This document shows, one piece after another, positions 55,234 to 64,000 of a DNA stretch of 64,000 bases. The DNA is taken from assembly GCF_001639105.2 (NCBI RefSeq), contig NZ_CP015285.1:1170501-1234500 (forward strand), in the 5' to 3' direction. This DNA is from Azospirillum humicireducens (GTDB lineage: Bacteria > Pseudomonadota > Alphaproteobacteria > Azospirillales > Azospirillaceae). The notes beneath the pieces were generated by a model, which ran no database searches, had not been told where the DNA came from, and worked only from the letters and a program-made list of their open reading frames with translations. Position 1 is the first letter of the stretch; every line of letters starts with the position of its first letter. Made by a program: the position numbers and the translations under genes.

Positions 55234-55347
55234 ACCTCGACCCTCCTGCGAACCCGCGTCATCATACGGGAAGCGGGAGTATGGTGATGCAACCTGTTCG
55301 GAACAAGGGCAGCCCGAGACTCCCTGTTCGGGTCGGCATTGTTCAGG

Positions 55348-57944
<2,597 letters not shown>

Positions 57945-58331
57945 TTAGCTCAGTGCCTTCGGGTTGGAGATTCCCAGCCGCGCCTGGACGATGGCCTCCA
58001 GCGAGTCCATCAGCACCTGCTGGCCGTCGCGATCGAAGTCCCCGGCGGCGATCTCGATGCACAGGCGGTGCTGCAGTGCCTCCACCCGTTTCCGCAGGTC
58101 GTCGCCGGACAGCGCATCGTCGGCGTCTTCGCCATAGAGCAGGGCGAGCGCGCCCAGCATCGAATGGCCGGCGGCATCCAGCCCCTTCAACTCGCGCTCG
58201 GCAATCTCCAGGGCATTGGCGACCATCAGGGCGGCGTAGCGGGCTTCGGGGGCGACATGCGGAAGCACGTCCGCCCGAAAGGTGGTGGCGGCGATCTGCA
58301 GCAGGCCACGGGCGTCGGGATTGGCGCGCAT
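57945..58331 (-). CDS. DUF6285 domain-containing protein
   Basis: A 128-aa helical protein of the DUF6285 type, which commonly accompanies aminoglycoside-phosphotransferase-like genes. It starts MRANPDARGLLQIAATTFRAD and contains YAALMVANALEIAEREL and LLYGEDADDALSGDDLRKRV. The ATG overlaps the phosphotransferase stop by one base (TGATG), so the two are translationally coupled. Function is unknown; an adaptor or regulatory subunit for the kinase-like partner is plausible. Confidence 0.85.
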   Translation of the reverse strand: MRANPDARGLLQIAATTFRADVLPHVAPEARYAALMVANALEIAERELKGLDAAGHSMLGALALLYGEDADDALSGDDLRKRVEALQHRLCIEIAAGDFDRDGQQVLMDSLEAIVQARLGISNPKALS

Positions 58332-59413
58332 CAGGCCACCCTCTCCACGACGCCAGACGCCGTTCCGCCGATAGAGTGGAGATGGCGCAGCATGTCCATC
58401 TCGATCTCCGGCAGCATCCGCCCGGTCAATGCCAACTCGATCGAGGGGGCGCTGCCGGAGCTGTGGCGCAGCCCCTGCTCCACCGCAATCGCCGCCCAGC
58501 GCAGATAGGCCGCCGTCTCCCAATAGGCGACACGCGCCGGATCGACGCGACGGCCGGAGGTTTCCTCATAGCCGGCGTAGAAGTCCGCCCGGTCGGCGAT
58601 GCCGCCAGCCTCGCGGTCGGGCCGCCGGAACCGCCAGGAGCGGGAGCAGAACCAGCCGAGATCCTCCATCGGGTCGCTGAAGCCGGCGAACTCCCAATCC
58701 AGGATCGCGGTCAACGCGCCGTCCTTGACCAGATAATTGCCGGTGCGGAAGTCGCGGTGGCACAGCACCACCGCCCCCGGCAGCGGCGCATTGACCTCCA
58801 TCCAGCGCAGCCCCCAGGCGATCACCGGATCGCGGCGCCCCAGATCGCCGAACCAGCGGCGGAACTGCGCCAGCACTTCCTGCGCCGGACAGTCGGGCGC
58901 TTCGCCCAGCCGCTCCAGCCCTTCGGTCTCGGGGGTGATCCGGTGCAGCAGGCCAAGCTGCCGGCCAAGCTCGCGCGCCAGTTCGGGCTGTGCCGCTTCC
59001 GAACGGGTCACCGCATGGCCGGCGCCGAGCCCTTCGGCCCGCCGCATGATGTAGAAGTCGTGACCCAACACCGCGGGGTCGTCGCAGGCGAACAGCGGTT
59101 CCGGCGCCTTCACCCCGGCGGCGAAGGCGGCGCGCAGCACCACGAACTCCCGCAGCTTGCCGATGCTGGCGGAAATGCGCCCGCCGGCTTCGGACCGTAG
59201 CACGCAGGAATGGCGCCCGGCCAACGGCCCGCCGTCGATCTCCAGCGTCACCGCGAGGTTCAGGGAGATCGCACCACCGCCGAGCCGTCCATCTTCCGTC
59301 AGCGTGATGCGGGATGCGCCGGCCTGCGCGGCCAGCCAGCTTTCCAGGCGGATACGGTTGTCATCGGACAGCAGCAGAGGCGGGCACCGGTCGGACGCGG
59401 TAACGACATGCAT
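58331..59413 (-). CDS. Aminoglycoside phosphotransferase (APH)-fold kinase-like protein
   Basis: A 360-aa APH-fold protein from the ATG at 59413 with GGAGGGAGAAGG upstream. The catalytic loop is VLCHRDFRTGNYLV and the metal-binding segment AILDWEFAGFSDPMEDLGWF, with an N-terminal nucleotide-binding lobe. Despite the name, this ACAD10-like branch is linked to acyl-CoA or hydroxy-acid metabolism rather than antibiotic resistance; no acyl-CoA dehydrogenase gene is adjacent here. It forms a two-gene operon with DUF6285. Confidence 0.88.
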   Translation of the reverse strand: MHVVTASDRCPPLLLSDDNRIRLESWLAAQAGASRITLTEDGRLGGGAISLNLAVTLEIDGGPLAGRHSCVLRSEAGGRISASIGKLREFVVLRAAFAAGVKAPEPLFACDDPAVLGHDFYIMRRAEGLGAGHAVTRSEAAQPELARELGRQLGLLHRITPETEGLERLGEAPDCPAQEVLAQFRRWFGDLGRRDPVIAWGLRWMEVNAPLPGAVVLCHRDFRTGNYLVKDGALTAILDWEFAGFSDPMEDLGWFCSRSWRFRRPDREAGGIADRADFYAGYEETSGRRVDPARVAYWETAAYLRWAAIAVEQGLRHSSGSAPSIELALTGRMLPEIEMDMLRHLHSIGGTASGVVERVA

Positions 59414-59552
59414 GGCCTTCTCCCTCCGAAGATTGGCGGGCGCGTTGGCTCGCGCGGTCTTGTCGGTCAAGCGGTCGATGGTACGCACGAAGCACTGTTG
59501 CCGACAAGTTTCACCTTGGTAAGAAAAGCGGTTCCACCCCCGAAAAACTTGA

Positions 59553-59583
59553 CCCCTCCCCCGCCGGGCAGGCGGGAAAGGGG
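59553..59583 (-). terminator. Candidate terminator of the GH17-GT2 gene
   Basis: On the minus strand a 13-pair stem with two G.U pairs (59553-59565 with 59571-59583) and a five-base loop, followed after a few bases by TTTTT. It lies 28 nt after the stop. On the plus strand the same stem has mismatches, so it favours minus-strand transcription. Confidence 0.6.
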
Positions 59584-59610
59584 CCGATTTTTGCTTAAGG
59601 TGGAGATGGC

Positions 59611-62256
59611 TTACGCAGCGACCGGACGATTCGCTCCCTGATCCTGGCCGGCCGGAGCGGCCTGCTGGGTGGCGGGAACCGGCGCAGTCCTGGTCTCGCG
59701 GACCGGCAGCATGTCACCGATGCCGAAGGCGACGGCCATCAGGTTCGGCACAGCCATGGCGGCGAGCAGCATCGACCACAGCTCCAGCGACAGGGTGCCC
59801 AGCGGGTTGACCAGAGCGGCGGTGGCCGAGGCGGCGACCAGGGCGGCGGACAGCCAGGCTTCGGGCTTGGCGCAGAAACGGCCGGCGGTGCGCTTGCCGC
59901 CCTTGGCGGTCACCCGGAAGGCGTCCTGTTTGCGGAACAGGCCACGGACGACGGCCAGCGCCACGGTGGTGGACAGCGCCATGCCGACGGCGCAGGCACC
60001 CAGGCTTTCTTTCCAGCTGTTCCCGGAAGCATAACGCGAGGCCAGCAGGCTGGAGGCGGCACGCAGGACCAGGGCACCGAGGACGGCGGCGGTTGCGGCA
60101 ACCGGCGGCAGATGCAGCGGCAGAACCAGCGAGGCGAAGGTCCAGACCACGGCGGCGACAGCAGCGAACAGGCCGACGGCGTCGGACCACCAGCGGATCC
60201 AGTTGGTGACGTAGCCGAGCTTCTGCCGCGCGTTCAGTTCGGCCGCACCCGGCAGGAACTTCTTCCAGTGGGCGCGGACGATCTGGGTGGAGCCGAACAC
60301 CCAGCGGTCGCGCTGCTTGCGGAACTGCATGAAGTTGTCCGGGGCCAGACCGGCGCCGAGACGCTCGTCGGTGTAGGCGGCGCGGTAGCCTGCCGACAGG
60401 ATGCGCAGACCGAGTTCGGTGTCCTCGCAGATGCCGGCCTCAGACCAGCCGCCCACCCGATCCATCGCCGACCGGCGCAGCATGATCATCGTGCCGTGGC
60501 AGATGAAGGCCTGGGACGACACGCCCTCCTGCATGCCGACGTCGAAGAAGGGACGGTACTCGGCGGTCATGGCTGCCTTCAGTGCCGTCTCGTGGCCGTC
60601 GCGGTGCTCCTGCGGGGCCTGGACGATGCCGACCGACGGATCGGCGAAGGTCGGGGCCAGCTTCGACAGCCAGTCGGACGACACGGTGTAGTCGGCATCC
60701 AGCACGGCGACGATCTCGGCGGCCGGGTCGGTGTGGCGCAGCGCGGCGTTCAGCGCGCCGGCCTTGAAGCCGGAGATCTTCTTGTACCAATGGAACTTGA
60801 ACTTCGGCCCCAGCGCCCGGCACATCTCCTCCACCGGGTGGACAAGACGCTCCTCCTCGGTGTTGTTGATCAGGACGACGACCTCGTAGTTCGGGTAGTC
60901 GAGCCGCGACAGCGAGGCCAGCGTGGCGTTCAGCACATCCGGCTGCTCACGGCAGGCGGCGACATGGATGGAGACCATCGGCTTGTGCTCGGTGCTGGGC
61001 ACGGCATGCGGCAGCAGGGCCGGGGCGCGGCCGGTCAGCAGCCGGCGGGCGACGTCGACCAGATCGGCGAAGGCGACGCTCATCATCAGGGCGCCCAACG
61101 CGAAGGCGGAACCCCAGGTGGTGACCGCACCGAAGGTGAGATATTCGGCGAAGGCGCCGGCGACCGCGGACCCGATGGCGAAACCGATGATGTTGGCGCC
61201 CAGCGAGGCGGCCAGCGCGAAGCCGGCATTGGTCCGGCGGCGGAACACCGCGAAGGCCGACAAAGCGAGGCCGACGGCCAGCGCCACGCCCGCACCGACC
61301 CGTTCACCGTAGGGGGCGGCAACCGCTCCGGTCATCGACCATTTCGGCTGACGGTCGGCATCCAGCACGCCCCAGGTCGGGCCGGGCGAGCCTTCGATGG
61401 TCGACTTCCAGATGCCGTCGAAGGCTTCGACGACGTTGTAGTGCAGGCCGAGCGCGTTGGCCTCCGCCGCGAAGCCGCGGACGACGGCGGCCTGGGCCTC
61501 CGGTGTCGGATAGGCGTCGTGAAAGTTCTCGCCGCCCGACGGCCAGCCGACCTCGCCCACGAACAAGGGCTTGCCCGGATGGGACTTGCGCACGGTGTCG
61601 AGGCGGTCGCGGATCCAGGTCAGCGCATTGTCGACCGGCACGCCTTCCCAGTAGGGCAGGACGTGGACGCCCATGAAATCGGAAGCCTTCACCGTGGCGT
61701 CGGCCTTGATCATCTCCGACCAGACGTCTGCGGTGCCGACCTTGATGGTGGCGGGAACGGCGGCGCGCACGCGCTTGATGTAGGCGGCCAGTTCGGCGTC
61801 GGTCAGTTCGGCGCGCAGCAGCGTCTCGTTGCCGACGATGATGCGCTTGATGCCGCGGAATTCCTTGGCCAGCGCGATGCCGTGCAGGATCTCGCGCTCG
61901 TTCCGGGACTTGTCCTCGCTCAGCCAGATGCCGAGCGTCACGTCCAGGCCCTTGGAGATCGCAATCTCCGGCACCTCGCCCTGGGAACCCAGCGTGGAAT
62001 AGGTACGGACGCCATTCGCGAAGCCGGCGATGGCGCTCATGTCCTTCTCGATCTCCTGGCGCGGCACCACCGGCTGGTGGTTGGGATCGTAGCTGCGGCC
62101 CGAAGGCGAGTAGGACACCGATTCGATACGGCCGGGCTCCGCCTCCACCGGCGTCGGCGCGTTGCGCCAGGACCAGAAGGACGCGTGGCCGGCGGTCACG
62201 GCCAGCAGTGCGGCGGCGATGGCTGCGCGCCGGATCGAGTTCTTCGGGTTGCTCAT
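59611..62256 (-). CDS. GH17-GT2 fusion, NdvB-like beta-glucan synthase
   Basis: An 881-aa membrane protein joining a glycoside hydrolase 17 domain to a processive family 2 glycosyltransferase. Residues about 45-315 are GH17-like with candidate acid/base E144 in VGNETLL and nucleophile E235 in VGEVGWPS. Membrane helices follow (about 320-400), then the GT2 domain with D520/D522 in VLDADYTVSSD, E611/D612 in ICEDTELG and QRDRW at 648-652. Further helices fill residues 660-850. This architecture matches Pseudomonas NdvB-type enzymes making cyclic beta-1,3-glucans; the GH17 part may branch or cyclise the chain. The ATG at 62256 opens a membrane-anchor segment. Confidence 0.9.
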   Translation of the reverse strand: MSNPKNSIRRAAIAAALLAVTAGHASFWSWRNAPTPVEAEPGRIESVSYSPSGRSYDPNHQPVVPRQEIEKDMSAIAGFANGVRTYSTLGSQGEVPEIAISKGLDVTLGIWLSEDKSRNEREILHGIALAKEFRGIKRIIVGNETLLRAELTDAELAAYIKRVRAAVPATIKVGTADVWSEMIKADATVKASDFMGVHVLPYWEGVPVDNALTWIRDRLDTVRKSHPGKPLFVGEVGWPSGGENFHDAYPTPEAQAAVVRGFAAEANALGLHYNVVEAFDGIWKSTIEGSPGPTWGVLDADRQPKWSMTGAVAAPYGERVGAGVALAVGLALSAFAVFRRRTNAGFALAASLGANIIGFAIGSAVAGAFAEYLTFGAVTTWGSAFALGALMMSVAFADLVDVARRLLTGRAPALLPHAVPSTEHKPMVSIHVAACREQPDVLNATLASLSRLDYPNYEVVVLINNTEEERLVHPVEEMCRALGPKFKFHWYKKISGFKAGALNAALRHTDPAAEIVAVLDADYTVSSDWLSKLAPTFADPSVGIVQAPQEHRDGHETALKAAMTAEYRPFFDVGMQEGVSSQAFICHGTMIMLRRSAMDRVGGWSEAGICEDTELGLRILSAGYRAAYTDERLGAGLAPDNFMQFRKQRDRWVFGSTQIVRAHWKKFLPGAAELNARQKLGYVTNWIRWWSDAVGLFAAVAAVVWTFASLVLPLHLPPVAATAAVLGALVLRAASSLLASRYASGNSWKESLGACAVGMALSTTVALAVVRGLFRKQDAFRVTAKGGKRTAGRFCAKPEAWLSAALVAASATAALVNPLGTLSLELWSMLLAAMAVPNLMAVAFGIGDMLPVRETRTAPVPATQQAAPAGQDQGANRPVAA

Positions 62257-62374
62257 GGGGAGTTCGCGTTGCCCTGTTGCAGGGTGGCCGTTCGCCACCG
62301 GACATCCGCACAAACGGACAGACCGACTTCCCTATTCCGTCACTTCCGAAAATTTTTTGTGCGGTGCAGAGAAC

Positions 62375-62399
62375 GGAACCCCGGCAGGTGCTCTCTGTT
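62375..62399 (+). promoter_or_regulatory. EcfG-type promoter candidate (GGAAC-N17-GTT)
   Basis: Perfect GGAAC at 62375-62379 and GTT at 62397-62399 with a 17-base spacer, 45 nt upstream of the small charged protein gene. Both sequence and distance fit a general-stress promoter under PhyR/EcfG control. Confidence 0.6.
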
Positions 62400-62443
62400 G
62401 GACAACGTCCGGTTCGAGACTCCAGAACAGCAGGAGAAGCCCC

Positions 62444-62659
62444 ATGGCCACGCGCCACGAAGACAGCCCGGAGCACAAGAAGGCCCATGATCTGGCCGAG
62501 CAGGCCCTGGACAAGGCCGCCGACGGCGATGCCCGTAAGGCGCGCGACCTGATCGAGGAAGCCAAGAGCATCGATCCGAAGATCGGCGAGGAAATGGCCC
62601 GCGAGGCTGCCGAGGATCAGAAGAAGGCCGACAACTATGCCGGCAAGACCAACAAGTGA
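62444..62659 (+). CDS. Small charged helical protein, probably stress-related
   Basis: A 71-aa, Lys/Glu/Asp/Ala-rich, cysteine-free product starting MATRHEDSPEHKKAHDLAEQ, with repeated helical segments (ALDKAADGDARKARDLIEEA...EMAREAAEDQKKADNYAG). CAGGAGAAG gives a good ribosome-binding site. No family is recognised. The highly hydrophilic composition and the EcfG-like promoter suggest a protective or chaperone-like stress protein, but that is inference. It is divergent from the glucan synthase gene and followed by a terminator hairpin. Confidence 0.75.
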   Translation: MATRHEDSPEHKKAHDLAEQALDKAADGDARKARDLIEEAKSIDPKIGEEMAREAAEDQKKADNYAGKTNK

Positions 62660-62667
62660 TTGAAAAG

Positions 62668-62698
62668 AACTCCCTCTCCCCACGCGGGAGAGGGAGTT
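62668..62698. terminator. Hairpin terminator between small stress gene and gcvPB
   Basis: AACTCCCTCTCCC (62668-62680) pairs perfectly with 62686-62698 around a five-base loop, with a short TTT tail. It separates convergent genes and belongs to the CTCTCCC hairpin group. Confidence 0.85.
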
Positions 62699-62710
62699 TG
62701 GGGGTGGTCC

Positions 62711-64000
62711 TTACTCCGCCGCCAGAGCCTCCGCCGCGACCGGCGGCGTCCAGCGCAGGACCGGTTTGCGGGCCGCCGCAGTTTCGTCCAGGCGACGCCG
62801 CGGCGTCAGGCGCGGAGCGGCCTGGAAGTAGGCGACATCGCCCGACTTGGCGCGCTCGGCCAGTGCCCGCAACGCATCGACGAACTGGTCGAGGCTGGCC
62901 TTGCTCTCCGTCTCGGTCGGCTCGATCAGCAGGGCGCCGTGGACGACCAGCGGGAAATACATGGTCATCGGGTGGAAACCCTCGTCGATCAGCGCCTTCG
63001 CCATGTCGAGCGTGGTGACACCCGTTCCCTTCAGGAAACGGTCGTCGAACAGGCACTCGTGCATGCACGGTCCTTCGAAGGAAGCCGTCAACACGTCCTC
63101 CAGCCGCGCCATGACATAGTTGGCGTTCAGCACCGCGTCGCCGGAGGCCTGCCACAGCCCGTCGGCGCCGTGGCTCAGCATATAGGACAGCGCGCGGACG
63201 AACATGCCCATCTGGCCGTGGAAGGCCTTCATGCGGCCGAAGGCCGGGCCTTCGCCGGCGTTCTCGACCAGCGCGAAGCCGTCCTTGCCGTGGGTGACGT
63301 AGGGCACCGGGATGTAGGGCGCCAGCGACTCCGCGAACACCACCGGCCCCGACCCCGGACCGCCGCCGCCATGCGGGGTGGAGAAGGTCTTGTGCAGGTT
63401 GATGTGCATGACGTCGATGCCGAGATCGGCCGGACGGACCCGCCCGACGATGGCGTTGAAGTTGGCGCCGTCGCAGTAGAAATAGCCGCCGGCCGCATGC
63501 ACCGCCTCGGCGATCTCGATGATATCGCGCTCGAACAGGCCGCAGGTGTTGGGATTGGTCAGCATCAGCCCGGCCACGTCGGGGCCGAGCTTGGCCTTCA
63601 GCGCGTCCAGATCGACGCGGCCATCGGCGGTCGCCGGGATGGCATCGACGCTGTAGCCGCAGGCGGCTGCGGTCGCCGGGTTGGTGCCGTGGGCGCTTTC
63701 CGGCACCAGGATCTTGGTGCGGCCGCTGTCGCCCTTGGCCTCATGCGCGGCGCGGATCGCCATGATGCCGCACATCTCGCCATGGGCACCGGCGGCGGGC
63801 GCCAACGTCACCGCGGCCATGCCGGTCAGCGTCTTCAACCAATGGGCCAGCTGGTCCATCAGTTCCAGCGCACCCTGCACCGTGCTGACCGGCTGCAGCG
63901 GATGCACGTCGGAGAAGCCCGGAAGCCGCGCCATCTTCTCGTTCAGGCGCGGGTTGTGCTTCATCGTGCAGGAGCCGAGCGGATAGAAGCCGCTGTCGAT
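62711..64000 (-). CDS. gcvPB: Glycine dehydrogenase (decarboxylating) subunit 2, partial
   Basis: Half of the split P-protein of the glycine cleavage system, which decarboxylates glycine with pyridoxal phosphate and passes aminomethyl to the H-protein. The visible 429 residues run from DSGFYPLGSCTMKHNPRLNE to the C-terminus. They include the PLP lysine in NLHKTFSTPHGGGGPGSGP and PESAHGTNPATAA. The N-terminal part lies beyond the window; full GcvPB is about 500-520 aa. An in-frame Met at 63964 within GSCTMKHN is not the real start. gcvPA and gcvH would be expected beyond the window. Confidence 0.95.
   Translation of the reverse strand: MDSGFYPLGSCTMKHNPRLNEKMARLPGFSDVHPLQPVSTVQGALELMDQLAHWLKTLTGMAAVTLAPAAGAHGEMCGIMAIRAAHEAKGDSGRTKILVPESAHGTNPATAAACGYSVDAIPATADGRVDLDALKAKLGPDVAGLMLTNPNTCGLFERDIIEIAEAVHAAGGYFYCDGANFNAIVGRVRPADLGIDVMHINLHKTFSTPHGGGGPGSGPVVFAESLAPYIPVPYVTHGKDGFALVENAGEGPAFGRMKAFHGQMGMFVRALSYMLSHGADGLWQASGDAVLNANYVMARLEDVLTASFEGPCMHECLFDDRFLKGTGVTTLDMAKALIDEGFHPMTMYFPLVVHGALLIEPTETESKASLDQFVDALRALAERAKSGDVAYFQAAPRLTPRRRLDETAAARKPVLRWTPPVAAEALAAE

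Noticed and set aside
58331..59413. Aminoglycoside resistance kinase
   Set aside because: The APH fold is shared, but pairing with DUF6285 and the sequence around the metal loop fit the ACAD10-like metabolic branch.
62400..62430. tRNA T-loop-like sequence (GGTTCGAGACTCC)
   Set aside because: No acceptor stem, anticodon arm or correct spacing around it; it lies in the leader of the small charged protein gene.

Overview
The window looks like a stretch of main chromosome from a GC-rich alphaproteobacterium, most likely Azospirillum or a close relative in the Rhodospirillales. The pointers are a pyruvate dehydrogenase E1-beta with a fused lipoyl domain, a PhyR-type stress regulator, a Ros/MucR zinc-finger regulator, a DUF1127 protein, a RpoH sigma factor, a uvrC-pgsA-moa operon and a GH17-GT2 glucan synthase fusion. 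Genus is inferred from gene content only. No phage, transposase, CRISPR array, rRNA or tRNA was seen, so this is mostly ordinary core genome with a few accessory pieces.

Layout. 0-3 kb: pdhA-pdhB (pdhB cut by the window edge) and an ftsB-like gene on the minus strand. 3-6.3 kb: a small lipoprotein, then modABC (molybdate uptake) behind a Mo-box-like site. 6.4-10.1 kb: rpe, a GlsB-type membrane protein, PhyR, a secreted nuclease and an SRAP/YedK protein. 10.2-17.3 kb: an isolated molybdenum hydroxylase large subunit, an EAL protein, a GNAT, then cysQ-DUF455-thrB-rnhA. 17.3-21.2 kb: peroxiredoxin, YjdM, a DsbD/ScsB-type reductase and YqgE. 21.2-27.2 kb: the minus-strand operon uvrC-pgsA-mobB-HAD-moeA-moaD-moaE. 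27.5-30.4 kb: a pteridine-reductase-type SDR divergent from a Rossmann-like unknown, a non-coding stretch, and DUF983. 30.5-35.3 kb: a three-gene ABC importer convergent with a KefB-type antiporter. 35.4-39 kb: cupredoxin-FTR1 iron uptake with a Fur-box-like site, tandem GFA proteins with DUF1127, and a divergent GcvA-like LysR. 39-44.7 kb: pyrB, a pyrC-like gene lacking its metal ligands, plsY, acetoacetyl-CoA synthetase and a small HAD. 44.7-48.5 kb: TerC, HU, MucR/Ros and RpoH. 48.8-55.2 kb: a globin-coupled chemoreceptor, an AT-rich patch, a GNAT, two alpha/beta hydrolases and a lytic transglycosylase. 55.3-64 kb: uvrB, a DUF6285-phosphotransferase pair, the GH17-GT2 fusion, a small charged protein and gcvPB (cut by the window edge).

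Themes. Molybdenum uptake, late cofactor synthesis and a candidate molybdoenzyme lie within 24 kb. PhyR is in the window, and three sites resembling its EcfG sigma-factor promoters (GGAAC-N17-GTT) precede a GlsB-type gene, a GNAT and a small charged protein. The most interesting items are the catalytically dead-looking dihydroorotase paired with pyrB, the Fur-boxed cupredoxin-FTR1 pair, the GH17-GT2 fusion, a 59-bp dispersed element placed in the same orientation upstream of two unrelated genes, and several perfect palindromes in intergenic DNA. No wholly new multi-gene system stood out.
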